From positions 1-58,755 of the forward strand of contig DUTM01000001.1 of NCBI GenBank assembly GCA_012842085.1: a stretch of 58,755 bases of DNA, given 5' to 3'. The notes below the pieces were generated by a model. It did no database searches. It saw nothing but the letters and a program-made list of their open reading frames with translations, and had not been told where the DNA came from. The translations under genes were made by a program, and so were the position numbers. Shown piece by piece: positions 8,516 to 16,739 of the stretch (the stretch's first letter is position 1; each line of letters begins with the position of its first letter). The DNA comes from Mycobacteriales bacterium (lineage in GTDB: Bacteria > Actinomycetota > Actinomycetes > Mycobacteriales > Mycobacteriaceae).

Positions 8516-8926
8516 ATGAACGACAAACCTGAAACCCAGCAATCACCCCTGGTCGAAAGAATCCTCTCGTGGCTTGATCGCGGCTACCCTGCAGGCGTGC
8601 CACCCCAGGATCGTTTCGCTGTCGGAGCATTGCTCCGCAACCGTTTGAGCGATGCAGAACTCGCCAATATTGTGCGGCGTATGGCGGAAAGCCACCGGGT
8701 AGACGAGTGGTTTAGCCACAAACCCGTCACCGAAGAAGACATTGCGCGCTACATCCGCAAAGTCACCGACGGCACCCCCACAGACGACGACGTGCAGCGC
8801 GTGTCGGCACGACTTGCCGCCGCCGGTTGGCCTCTCTGGGGACTGGACGCCCAAGATGAAGATGACCGTGCTGCCAGTACTCGCCGTCACCGCTCTTCGA
8901 AAGACACCACTGCGCAGGACGACTAA
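8516..8926 (+). CDS. DUF3349 protein (Rv0543c-like)
   Basis: This 136-residue soluble protein begins nine bases after the preceding gene. Residues about 10-110 form the helical DUF3349 domain found in mycobacteria and relatives (VERILSWLDRGYPAGVPPQD, then RLSDAELANIVRRM and TPTDDDVQRVSARLAAAGWPL). The C-terminal 25 residues are charged and probably disordered. The domain has been solved structurally in M. tuberculosis, but I know of no assigned function. Its conserved place between the phosphate transporter and menE is the main clue. Confidence 0.85.
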   Translation: MNDKPETQQSPLVERILSWLDRGYPAGVPPQDRFAVGALLRNRLSDAELANIVRRMAESHRVDEWFSHKPVTEEDIARYIRKVTDGTPTDDDVQRVSARLAAAGWPLWGLDAQDEDDRAASTRRHRSSKDTTAQDD

Positions 8927-8972
8927 CCTTTTAGCTAGACACTCCTGATTGACACTCCCGAATGGTGGATCA

Positions 8973-10187
8973 ATGACGCTACGCTGCTTGCCCCTGACCT
9001 CCACTGCGGCAAGCATTGCCGAATGCACCCCCTATTTGCGGGAAATCCTGGATCCCACGTCGCAGAACGTCTACTACCCCACGGCGAAGGACACACAAAG
9101 CCTGCCACCGGCGGCACAGGACACTACCCCCTCCCCCGGCACCAGCCTGGTGATTGCCACCTCCGGCACCACCGGCACCCCCAAACTGGCCCAATTGGGA
9201 GCCTCCCAGCTACGTGCCTCCGCCACCGCCACCCACCAGGTCTTAGGCGGCCCCGGCGCTTGGCTACTAGCCTTGCCACCGCACCACATTGCAGGATTGC
9301 AGGTACTTCTGCGCTCCCTGGCAGCTGGATACGATCCCCAAATTCAAGACATCCGCACCGGATTCTCCCCGCACGGGTTCGCCACTGCCACCGCCGCCCT
9401 CCTGGAACGCACTCCGGATGCCCGCCACTACACCAGTCTGGTTCCCACACAGCTCCACAAACTGCTCACTGGTGACCCCAGTGACCCTCACATTTCGGCA
9501 GCGCAAGAAGCTTTAACCCACTATGACGCCATTTTGGTGGGAGGTGCTGCCCTCTCCCCCGACCTCGCCACACAGGCCCGCGAACAAGGCATCAACATCG
9601 TCACCACCTATGGCTCCTCCGAAACCGCCGGTGGCTGTGTTTACAACGGCCGCCCACTGCCCGGCGCAGCAGTCCACATTGATGACACCGGCCGGATTTG
9701 GTTAGGTGGCGGCACCATTGCCCACGGGTATTTGGGGCTGCCGGACCATCCGGCGTGGCAGAAACCGGGCTGGTTCCGCACCGACGACCACGGGCACTGG
9801 GAAGAAGATAAACACAGGGAGGAAGACCCCACCGGCGCTGACAAAGTACTGGTGGTGGATGGGCGTATGGATGCCGCTATCCAAAGTGGTGGACTCACCA
9901 TATTCCCGCGAATCGTGGAGGAACACCTAAACCGCCACCCAGACATCGCGGCTGCGGCAGTGCTGGGGCTTCCCGACGCACGACTGGGAGAAAAAGTTGC
10001 TGCCGTGGTTGTTCCCCGCAGTGTAGAGACTGCTGCCGAGCTTACTGTCTCGGCTCTCCGCGAGTGGCTCATCGCAGCTGGTTTAGACAAAACTGCCACG
10101 CCGCGCACCGTCATCCCCCGCTCCTCTTTGCCCACCAAAGGCATCGGCAAAATCGACTACCGCACGCTCCGAGAAGAACTGCAATAA
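8973..10187 (+). CDS. menE: MenE, o-succinylbenzoate-CoA ligase
   Basis: This adenylate-forming enzyme activates o-succinylbenzoate to its CoA thioester, feeding MenB. I chose the ATG at 8973, which has GGTGGA about 5 nt upstream, over the TTG at 8949, which has no Shine-Dalgarno sequence. The 404-residue protein shows the P-loop TSGTTGTPK (63-71), the A5-type motif TYGSSET, GWFRTDD, and the C-terminal hinge and lysine region GRMDAAIQSGG and KGIGKIDYRTL. It is shorter than general acyl-CoA ligases, as MenE of this group is. It lies in one run with pit upstream and menA 8 nt downstream. Confidence 0.93.
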   Translation: MTLRCLPLTSTAASIAECTPYLREILDPTSQNVYYPTAKDTQSLPPAAQDTTPSPGTSLVIATSGTTGTPKLAQLGASQLRASATATHQVLGGPGAWLLALPPHHIAGLQVLLRSLAAGYDPQIQDIRTGFSPHGFATATAALLERTPDARHYTSLVPTQLHKLLTGDPSDPHISAAQEALTHYDAILVGGAALSPDLATQAREQGINIVTTYGSSETAGGCVYNGRPLPGAAVHIDDTGRIWLGGGTIAHGYLGLPDHPAWQKPGWFRTDDHGHWEEDKHREEDPTGADKVLVVDGRMDAAIQSGGLTIFPRIVEEHLNRHPDIAAAAVLGLPDARLGEKVAAVVVPRSVETAAELTVSALREWLIAAGLDKTATPRTVIPRSSLPTKGIGKIDYRTLREELQ

Positions 10188-10195
10188 TAGGCACC

Positions 10196-11134
10196 ATGGC
10201 TAAAAATTCTCCCTACACCGCAACTTTCAACGACTGGCTCATTGGCGCTCGGACACACACCTGGCCGAACGCTATAGCTCCGGTCGTGGTAGGAACTGCC
10301 GTTGCTATCCGGCACCTGGGCGGCACTTGGGCGACCTCCAGTGAACTGATTTGGGTGCGCGCCCTGCTCGCCATGATTGTGGCGTGGTCGCTTATTGTGG
10401 GGGTGAACTTCGCCAACGACTATTCGGACGGTATTCGCGGAACAGACGACGAGGAGCGGGTCGGGCCGCAGCGGCTGACGGGCTCGGGCCTAGCCAACCC
10501 CAAACATGTGAAACTTGCTGCTTTCGGTTTCTTTGGCATCGCCGGAGTGGTGGGGTCCATCCTCTCCATCATTTCGGGATTCTGGTGGCTTATCCTGATC
10601 GGAATTCTGTGTGTCTTGGCGGCCTGGTTCTACACCGGCGGCAAACACCCCTACGGATACATGGGCCTGGGGGAAGTGATGGTCTTCATCTTCTTCGGGC
10701 TGGTGGCTGTGATGGGCACTGAGCTCACCCAAGTGGGTCGCATCAGCTGGGAGGGCGCACTGGCAGCGTGTGCAGTGGGGGCCTTCTCTGCTGCGAACAA
10801 TGTGGTCAACAATTTGCGGGATATCCCCTCCGACCGAGAGTCGGGCAAGATGACCTTGGCGGTGAAGCTGGGGGATGAGCGGACGCGGATTCTTTATGCC
10901 GTGTTGGTGTTTGGGGCATTTGGCCTCAGCATTGTGATGGCCGTCAGTACCCCCTGGACGCTGCTGGCTTTGTTGGCCTTGCCGCTTGCGCGGAAGGGAT
11001 ACCAGCCCATTAAAAATGGGGAAACGGGGCCGGCGCTAATTGCCTCCCTGCGGCATTCCGGTAAAGCGATGCTGGTATGGTCACTGCTACTAGGAATTGG
11101 ATTCATTTTGGGAGGTGCCCCATGGGTCGGTTAA
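10196..11134 (+). CDS. menA: MenA, 1,4-dihydroxy-2-naphthoate polyprenyltransferase
   Basis: This UbiA-family integral membrane enzyme prenylates DHNA to demethylmenaquinone. I take the ATG at 10196, where the family N-terminus TFNDWLIGARTHTWPNAIAPV begins. The upstream extension lies inside menE. The 312 residues contain the first Asp-rich motif in NFANDYSDGIRGTDD and the second in NNLRDIPSDRESGK, with about eight hydrophobic helices. It follows menE by 8 nt, and its end overlaps the next small gene by 13 nt. It completes the visible quinone route except for the final methylation and the MenF and MenH/hotdog steps. Confidence 0.95.
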   Translation: MAKNSPYTATFNDWLIGARTHTWPNAIAPVVVGTAVAIRHLGGTWATSSELIWVRALLAMIVAWSLIVGVNFANDYSDGIRGTDDEERVGPQRLTGSGLANPKHVKLAAFGFFGIAGVVGSILSIISGFWWLILIGILCVLAAWFYTGGKHPYGYMGLGEVMVFIFFGLVAVMGTELTQVGRISWEGALAACAVGAFSAANNVVNNLRDIPSDRESGKMTLAVKLGDERTRILYAVLVFGAFGLSIVMAVSTPWTLLALLALPLARKGYQPIKNGETGPALIASLRHSGKAMLVWSLLLGIGFILGGAPWVG

Positions 11135-11283
11135 TTCTGATACTGGCAGTTATTGCAGTACTGGTGATGGTGTATTTCGCTTTCCGCCCCCAGCGCAAAA
11201 ATGATCCCGACTCGTCCGACTACCGGAACGACAATCGTCCACTCGGGCCCGACGACGATCCCGACTTTCTTCGTAAACTGTAA
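11122..11283 (+). CDS. small single-pass membrane protein
   Basis: This 53-residue protein has an N-terminal hydrophobic helix (residues about 3-20, LILILAVIAVLVMVYFAF) and a short, highly charged Asp/Arg-rich tail ending in DDPDFLRKL. A GGGAGG motif lies about 6 nt before the ATG at 11122, inside the end of menA, so it is probably translated with menA. It is too short for confident family assignment. Similar small proteins follow menA in relatives, and a role in membrane assembly is only a guess. Confidence 0.65.
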   Translation: MGRLILILAVIAVLVMVYFAFRPQRKNDPDSSDYRNDNRPLGPDDDPDFLRKL

Positions 11284-11545
11284 TCAAATAAAAAGTTGCC
11301 AGAAGTTCCCGACTAGCGGCAGATCGGTGACGGAATTAAATTCCCCTCCGATATTCGCCCTGTGCGCACTAATTGGCAGGTCATGCCCCTGTCAATAAAA
11401 GCTGCTAGCTGAATCAATTAACTAAAACCTTTCAGAGAACGTATATTCGCACGTCAGAGCACAAATTTCAGCCCTATTCTTCGATACTCTGATATCCAGA
11501 CGGTTCTTACCACCGTTAGAAGAACTCTGCGTGAGGAGCACTTAA

Positions 11546-14500
11546 ATGGCTTTTGCCAACAAACGACCTCTGAAACGGGTTGTTTCACTGGCAAGTGCCG
11601 TAGCTCTGAGTCTGGCTGTCATGGTGCCTATGGGCGCACCAGCTACAGCAGCGCCTCAAGCTGCGTCAAGCAACCAGTGGATTAAACCTACAAACTATAA
11701 ATTCCCGGGCAACGACGGGAAGAAACACAAAATTACATGGGATAGATATAGCTACAAAATAGATGGAGAACGCCTCAATATTTGGTCCGGCGAAGTCCAC
11801 TATTGGCGACTCCCCTCCCCCCAAACCTGGCGCGATATTCTCCAAAAGATGAAGGCCAACGGTTTCAACGCCGTCTCCTTCTACTTTTTCTGGGGGTACC
11901 ACCAGAGCCACTCTGGCGGCCCCATCGACTTCACCGGGGTACGCGACATGGATCTGCTGCTGAAGATGGCAGCAGAAGAGGGCCTTTACGTCATTGCCCG
12001 CCCTGGACCGTACATTAACGCGGAAGTATCCATGGGCGGCATGCCAGCATGGCAGTCCCGCCAGCGCACTCCCACCCGCACCCCGTGGGATGCCCAAAGC
12101 TGGCAGGAGCAGCGCGCCTGGCTGAAGGCCATCAACAAGATTATTGCCAAACACCAGGTCACCAATGGTGGTGGTTCGGTCATTATGTACCAGGCCGAAA
12201 ACGAGGAGCTTTTCTCCATCGGCGAGTACGAGCGCTACGTCACCAAGATTGTGGACGCAGCCAAGGAAGACGGCATTACTGTTCCCATCTTCCACAACGA
12301 CTGGGCTCCCGTACACAACTGGGCGTACACCACCGACCGCACTGGTTTAGACGTTTACTCCTATGACGATTACCCGATTCGTTTCGACTGCTCCGCGGAG
12401 CGGCAGGAACTGCGGGACCACAATTGGCATATCGATCACGCGTTTGCGCCCACCAACTCTCCCCGCTTCATTGCGGAGGCACAAGGTGGCGCCTTCACCC
12501 CCTGGGGTGCGTCCTTCAACGCGTCCGCCTGTGATGAATTCGTGGACGGTAACTTCTACCGCCAGTGGAGCGCCCTCAACAACGGCGCTGGCGTCACCGC
12601 CTTCAACTACTACATGATTTTCGGTGGCACCAACTGGGGTTGGACAGGATCCGCACACTCCGGATTCACCTCCTACGACTATGGCGCTTCCATTACGGAA
12701 GACCGCAACATGCGCGACAAAATGTCCATCCAGAAAGAAAACGGATACTTCTACCGCGCATTCCCGCAGCTCACACACATGAAGACGGATGATGCTCCGC
12801 CTGCTATCAATGTGTTCGGCGGGAAAGTGAAGAGCTACCAGCGCTCTGGTGTCGGAATGAAGCAGTACTCCATGTCGGGGAAGGGCTCGAAGTACATGGC
12901 ATTCCGGCTGAAGAGCTCCAACGATGAGACTCTCACCAAGTTCAACACGGCGATCGACACCTATGGCCCCAACGGCCAGCCGGTGACGTTCTCCAAGGTC
13001 CCGCAGGAAGGCCAACTGGTTATCCACGGCCGCGATGCACTGCAGATTCCCATCGACTTCAAGATTGGTAACTGGGGAGCCTACTACTCCACCGGCCACC
13101 TCTTCCTGAACACGGTGCTGCAGCAAGGACCTACTGCAGTACTCACTGGCACTGCTGGTGACCGTGGCGAAATCGTTTTGGATGCCCCGGCCAAGCCGCG
13201 GGTGAAAACCAAGAACAAGTCCGTCACCCACGTGTGGGATAAGGACAAGAAGCAGCTGCGTATCAACTACGACTGGGGCTTCCCCTACGACATCAAGGTG
13301 TCCATGAAGGGCAAGCAAACCCTCACGCTACGCATTGCTGACCGCGCCAGCCTGGTGCGGTCCTGGTCGCCCATGAACTGGCTGAAAGGCAAGAAACAGC
13401 CCATGCTGGTGGAGAATGCGGACCTGGTTCGCTCCGTCCGCTACGAGGGCAACACTGCTCACCTAGTGGGTTCCACCACCAAGCCACAGACCATCAAACT
13501 GTGGTTGCCGAAGGGCATCACCAAGGCCACCTGGAATGGCCAAACCCTGCCCCTCCAGAAGCACGGAACCGTCACCACCGCTGGTCTCCCCGGACCTGCC
13601 AAGGTGAACATTCCGAAGCTCAACTGGGTGAAGAAGGAGGAAAACTTCGAGGCCAATCCCAAGTTTGACGACTCCAAGTGGCGAGTGGCAGACGTGCAGC
13701 AAGCGGAGCAGTTCCGCCAACAGAAGTCCATCTTCCAGGATGTGCAACTGTCCTCCAACCTGTACGGATTCCACCACGGTGACATTTGGTACCGCGCCCA
13801 CTACACGGCCGCTAAAGATGACCCAGACCTCTGGTTTAAGGCCTTCGGTGCGGAAGGATCCAACTTCCTGCTATGGGTGAACGGCAAATACATTGGCGCT
13901 TCCACTGCGGTGAAAGGCAGCTTTGCTGACCAAGAGCCCGGGGAGGAAGGCTCCGCCGACCCGATTGCTAACCTGGTAGCCAGCCCCCAGACTGCCACCT
14001 TCAAGCTGCCGAAAGGCACTGTGAAGAAGGGCGAAAAGGTGGTTGTGAGTGTGCTGCTCCGCAACAACGGACAGCGCGTGGACTGGGAGGGCCTCGGTAA
14101 CTCGCAGCACGCTTCCGGCATTCTGGATGCCCGCCTCGGCAACGACGGCAAGGTGGTCTGGAAACTGCAGGGTATTAAGGGTGGCGAAAACCCAGCGGAT
14201 AAGGCGCGCGGCCTCTACAACAATGGTGGCCTCTACGGTGAGCGCGCCGGCTGGTACCTGCCCGGATTCGATGATTCCAAGTGGCGGCCAGCCAAGAACA
14301 TGCACGCCCGTAAAGCCGGCGTGACCTGGTACCGCAGTGATTTCAATCTGAACTTCCCGAAGGGCCAAGACGTAATGTTGCGTCTCAATATTCACTCCAA
14401 GCGGTTCGATAATGGCCGCCAGGATGATGCCCGTACCGTGATGTTCATTAACGGTTGGAACGTAGGAACCTGGGTGGGCAATGTGGGACCGCAGAAGTCC

Positions 14501-14713
14501 TTCACCATCCCGGCTGGTGTTCTGAACCCCAACGGCAAAAATGAGATTGCGATTGCGGTGACCGCGGAAGCCGCTGGTTACGGTCCGGAAAATATCCAGC
14601 TGTCCCAGATCGGCAACTGGTTGGGCTCTGTGCCGTACGTGCCCAATAAGGCCCCTACCTACCCGCAGTTACGAAAGAATCTGCTGGCGGTAATGCCTGC
14701 AAAGCGCGGCTAA
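11546..14713 (+). CDS. secreted GH35 beta-galactosidase
   Basis: This 1055-residue exported glycoside hydrolase should release non-reducing beta-galactose outside the cell. A signal peptide covers about residues 1-36 (KR-rich start, hydrophobic core, ATAA). The catalytic barrel spans about 60-400. GEVHYWRLP and RPGPYINAE are family signatures, E220 in YQAENEE is the expected acid/base, and E311 in FIAEAQGG is the expected nucleophile. The remainder looks like several beta-sandwich domains with jellyroll-like WYRAHY and WYRSDF segments. There is no LPxTG anchor, so the enzyme is probably released. GAGGAG precedes the ATG, and a strong terminator follows. In M. tuberculosis this interval holds other genes, so it is an accessory insertion here. 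Host-glycan or plant-galactan use cannot be distinguished. Confidence 0.88.
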   Translation: MAFANKRPLKRVVSLASAVALSLAVMVPMGAPATAAPQAASSNQWIKPTNYKFPGNDGKKHKITWDRYSYKIDGERLNIWSGEVHYWRLPSPQTWRDILQKMKANGFNAVSFYFFWGYHQSHSGGPIDFTGVRDMDLLLKMAAEEGLYVIARPGPYINAEVSMGGMPAWQSRQRTPTRTPWDAQSWQEQRAWLKAINKIIAKHQVTNGGGSVIMYQAENEELFSIGEYERYVTKIVDAAKEDGITVPIFHNDWAPVHNWAYTTDRTGLDVYSYDDYPIRFDCSAERQELRDHNWHIDHAFAPTNSPRFIAEAQGGAFTPWGASFNASACDEFVDGNFYRQWSALNNGAGVTAFNYYMIFGGTNWGWTGSAHSGFTSYDYGASITEDRNMRDKMSIQKENGYFYRAFPQLTHMKTDDAPPAINVFGGKVKSYQRSGVGMKQYSMSGKGSKYMAFRLKSSNDETLTKFNTAIDTYGPNGQPVTFSKVPQEGQLVIHGRDALQIPIDFKIGNWGAYYSTGHLFLNTVLQQGPTAVLTGTAGDRGEIVLDAPAKPRVKTKNKSVTHVWDKDKKQLRINYDWGFPYDIKVSMKGKQTLTLRIADRASLVRSWSPMNWLKGKKQPMLVENADLVRSVRYEGNTAHLVGSTTKPQTIKLWLPKGITKATWNGQTLPLQKHGTVTTAGLPGPAKVNIPKLNWVKKEENFEANPKFDDSKWRVADVQQAEQFRQQKSIFQDVQLSSNLYGFHHGDIWYRAHYTAAKDDPDLWFKAFGAEGSNFLLWVNGKYIGASTAVKGSFADQEPGEEGSADPIANLVASPQTATFKLPKGTVKKGEKVVVSVLLRNNGQRVDWEGLGNSQHASGILDARLGNDGKVVWKLQGIKGGENPADKARGLYNNGGLYGERAGWYLPGFDDSKWRPAKNMHARKAGVTWYRSDFNLNFPKGQDVMLRLNIHSKRFDNGRQDDARTVMFINGWNVGTWVGNVGPQKSFTIPAGVLNPNGKNEIAIAVTAEAAGYGPENIQLSQIGNWLGSVPYVPNKAPTYPQLRKNLLAVMPAKRG

Positions 14714-14745
14714 ACGCATAATCGCACAACATACAACTACATAGC

Positions 14746-14780
14746 AGTGGGGTGCAGATAGCTACTATCTGCACCCCACT
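14746..14780. terminator. hairpin terminator between the convergent GH35 and phosphatase genes
   Basis: AGTGGGGTGCAGATA (14746-14760) pairs perfectly with its complement at 14766-14780 across a 5-nt loop. The T-tract is poor. The position between convergent genes fits a shared terminator. Confidence 0.75.
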
Positions 14781-14871
14781 TGCATGTTATGAATTTATAT
14801 CGGTTGAACAGCCAACCGCATTTCTAGCTGCGCATCGAGCTGTGCCGCTCGCGATGCCGTCGGCCGTGCCG

Positions 14872-15582
14872 CTATTCGAAGTCAACTGTAAAGTCCACTT
14901 GCGGACTTCCCGGACGGCCTGGCTCGCGGTATTTGAATCCCACAATCACGTCACCATCAAATTTGAAGCTGGTGACGGATCCCAGTGCGACTTGGCGGTT
15001 GCCGGGGTTGTGGGCGAAACTGCGCTCCTCCACAAAAAGGCGGGTAATCCAAACGACGCACTCATGCGTGACACAGACTGCCTCGTGGCCCCGGTTTTCC
15101 TGAACAGCACGGTGCAGTGCTGCCAGGGAGCGCTCCACCATCTTCCAGTAGTGTTCACCCCAGGAGGGTTTCTTGATGTTGTAGGTGTGTTTCAAGATCC
15201 GGGGAGTGGTCACAATATTGAGCGGAGTGAGGAGCTCATTTTCCAGCACACTGCCCGCTTCAATAAGGGCCGGGTTGGTAATAATCTCCAGCCCATGGGT
15301 GTGGGCAATGGGGTAGGCGGTTTGTTGGGCGCGCATGAGCGGCGAGGAATAGACGGCGGTGATGTCGCGGTCTTTCAGGAACTCGGCCGCATCTTTGGCA
15401 TGCTGTTCGCCTTCCGGGGCAAGTCGGAACCCTTTCTGGCGGCCGTAGAGGCGTCCGCTGGGGTTGTCGACAAGACCGTGGCGCACCATATGCACCCAGG
15501 TTGTTTCACCTGTGGATCCAGGGGGAAACGACCAGTCTTTGTCTTCTCCGGGAAGGGGGCTGGGGTAGGAGTCAGTAGTCAC
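14872..15582 (-). CDS. histidine phosphatase family protein (Rv0525-like)
   Basis: This is a phosphoglycerate-mutase-fold phosphatase of 236 residues. The phosphohistidine motif is VRHGLVDN near residue 34, YSSPLMRAQQTA near 78 supplies the second arginine, and VTHECVV near 170 carries the second histidine. The start is GTG with GGAG about 8 nt upstream. An ATG further in (MVRHG) would cut the fold. The position matches Rv0525 in M. tuberculosis. The substrate is unknown. It is distinct from the true GpmA encoded at 24.3 kb, because the long helical insert is different. Confidence 0.82.
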   Translation of the reverse strand: MTTDSYPSPLPGEDKDWSFPPGSTGETTWVHMVRHGLVDNPSGRLYGRQKGFRLAPEGEQHAKDAAEFLKDRDITAVYSSPLMRAQQTAYPIAHTHGLEIITNPALIEAGSVLENELLTPLNIVTTPRILKHTYNIKKPSWGEHYWKMVERSLAALHRAVQENRGHEAVCVTHECVVWITRLFVEERSFAHNPGNRQVALGSVTSFKFDGDVIVGFKYREPGRPGSPQVDFTVDFE

Positions 15583-15616
15583 AGAGTGGCTCCGTTTTCT
15601 TTGAAAAATGTATTAA

Positions 15617-15631
15617 TTGAAAAGTTTTCAA
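15617..15631. promoter_or_regulatory. 15-bp perfect palindrome upstream of the phosphatase gene
   Basis: TTGAAAAGTTTTCAA is a perfect palindrome about the central G, located between the copper-chaperone-like gene and the histidine phosphatase start. It could be an operator or a weak transcription-end hairpin. No regulator can be assigned. Confidence 0.35.
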
Positions 15632-15638
15632 CCGGTGT

Positions 15639-15845
15639 TTAGAGCACCATGGTGTAGCCCGCTCGGTGGATGGCATCCTCCACGTAGGCTATATCAACTT
15701 TGGAACGCCGAGCGGTCTCAATGGTCACTTGGCCGGTATTGGCGTTGGCCTTGACTGATTCCACGCCGTTAATTTTCATCAGTTCCTTGGTCACGGCGTT
15801 CACACAACTTTGGCACACCATATCCTCGACCAGAACAGTAATCAT
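15639..15845 (-). CDS. CopZ-like heavy-metal-associated domain protein
   Basis: This 68-residue protein consists of a single HMA ferredoxin-like domain with the metal motif MVCQSC at about residues 9-14, the conserved GVESV strand and a C-terminal AGYTMVL. Such proteins carry Cu(I) to exporters or regulators in the cytoplasm. The chosen ATG at 15845 has GAAAGGG about 6 nt upstream. An earlier in-frame start at 15878 would add 11 residues. No copper ATPase or CsoR-type repressor gene is near, so it is an orphan chaperone here. The fold assignment is firm. The metal is assumed. Confidence 0.8.
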   Translation of the reverse strand: MITVLVEDMVCQSCVNAVTKELMKINGVESVKANANTGQVTIETARRSKVDIAYVEDAIHRAGYTMVL

Positions 15846-15983
15846 TGGTGCCCTTTCGTAGGGATTGATTTCTTTCAAGTGTACTGGTCGAAATGATTCT
15901 GTGCGGTTCCCTTTAGCTGTCGCGCTAATAGTTCACTAACGGGCTGTAATTAAGCATGACGTCTACATGGCGTCTGGATGCCT

Positions 15984-16637
15984 TTAATCGTCTTTCTTCT
16001 TGGCCTTGCGACGCGGCACTAAACCTTCCATGAACCATTCGTTGGAGTCTTTTTTGAACATTCCATAAACCCCAGGAGCGGCCACAATACCCTGCAACAC
16101 GATGAGGGAAATATTGATGAAGTCGAGGATTGAGCCCCCATCAATCGCCCCGGGGGTGAAAAGCATCCGGAGGGGATCCTGGTTGGCTCCATTGCCACTC
16201 ATGACGCCGAAAACTGTGAAGATTGCACTGACGGTGAGGTAGGCGCCACCGAAGTTCAGCACCATCCGAGCCCACCGTTTTTGTTGGCTCATCTTGTACA
16301 CCATGAAGCACATGAAAGCCACAATCAGAAGCCCGAAAACCAGCATGATCCAAGGAGTAATGCGGGCATACATTTCGATTTGGGCGGGTGCATCCACCCC
16401 GAATTGTTCCTCCAGCGAACGGCCTTCATCCTCCGCACCGGCAGTGAGGACAGCTTTCACATATTTCTCAATACGATCCGGGTGGCGCGCAATTTGCACT
16501 GTGGTCAGGATCTGTTGCAGCACAGATAGCACTGCCACAATGATCCAGAGCAGGATTGACGTCTCCACATCCTGGGGACGCTGCCCGGGACGGCGCTCTT
16601 TCTTCTCTTCGGAATCTTTCAGTGGTGCAAATCGCAT
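15984..16637 (-). CDS. four-helix membrane protein of unknown function
   Basis: This 217-residue protein has a charged N-terminus (EEKKERRPGQRPQD), four hydrophobic segments at about residues 28-45, 93-115, 128-147 and 172-192, and a lysine-rich C-terminus. A hydrophilic loop of about 45 residues separates helices one and two. No catalytic motif is visible and I do not recognise a family. A TAACCT hexamer 6 nt before the ATG suggests a leaderless transcript. It stands alone between the copper-chaperone-like gene and the sugar-kinase terminator. Confidence 0.75.
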   Translation of the reverse strand: MRFAPLKDSEEKKERRPGQRPQDVETSILLWIIVAVLSVLQQILTTVQIARHPDRIEKYVKAVLTAGAEDEGRSLEEQFGVDAPAQIEMYARITPWIMLVFGLLIVAFMCFMVYKMSQQKRWARMVLNFGGAYLTVSAIFTVFGVMSGNGANQDPLRMLFTPGAIDGGSILDFINISLIVLQGIVAAPGVYGMFKKDSNEWFMEGLVPRRKAKKKDD

Positions 16638-16643
16638 ATGACC

Positions 16644-16649
16644 AGGTTA
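16644..16649 (-). promoter_or_regulatory. leaderless-type -10 element
   Basis: TAACCT on the minus strand, 6 nt before the ATG of the four-helix membrane protein, fits the TANNNT-N6/7-start pattern seen at many genes of this window. Confidence 0.45.
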
Positions 16650-16662
16650 CCTAATGATGCAC

Positions 16663-16700
16663 AGGAACGCCGCCCCCACCGGAGTGTGGGCGGCGTTCCT
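16663..16700 (-). terminator. terminator of the kinase/aldolase operon
   Basis: AGGAACGCCGCCC (16663-16675) pairs with GGGCGGCGTTCCT (16688-16700), giving a 13-bp GC-rich stem 40 bp beyond the kinase stop. Between it and the gene lies a short direct repeat of AACTAGTA (16710 and 16721). Confidence 0.8.
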
Positions 16701-16739
16701 ACAGCTCTGAACTAGTACTGAACTAGTAGCTATGAAAAA

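Noticed and set aside
16710-16728. AACTAGTA direct repeat as a regulator site
   Set aside because: It lies between the kinase stop and its terminator, is short and AT-rich, and has no gene to regulate. Recorded only as a repeat.
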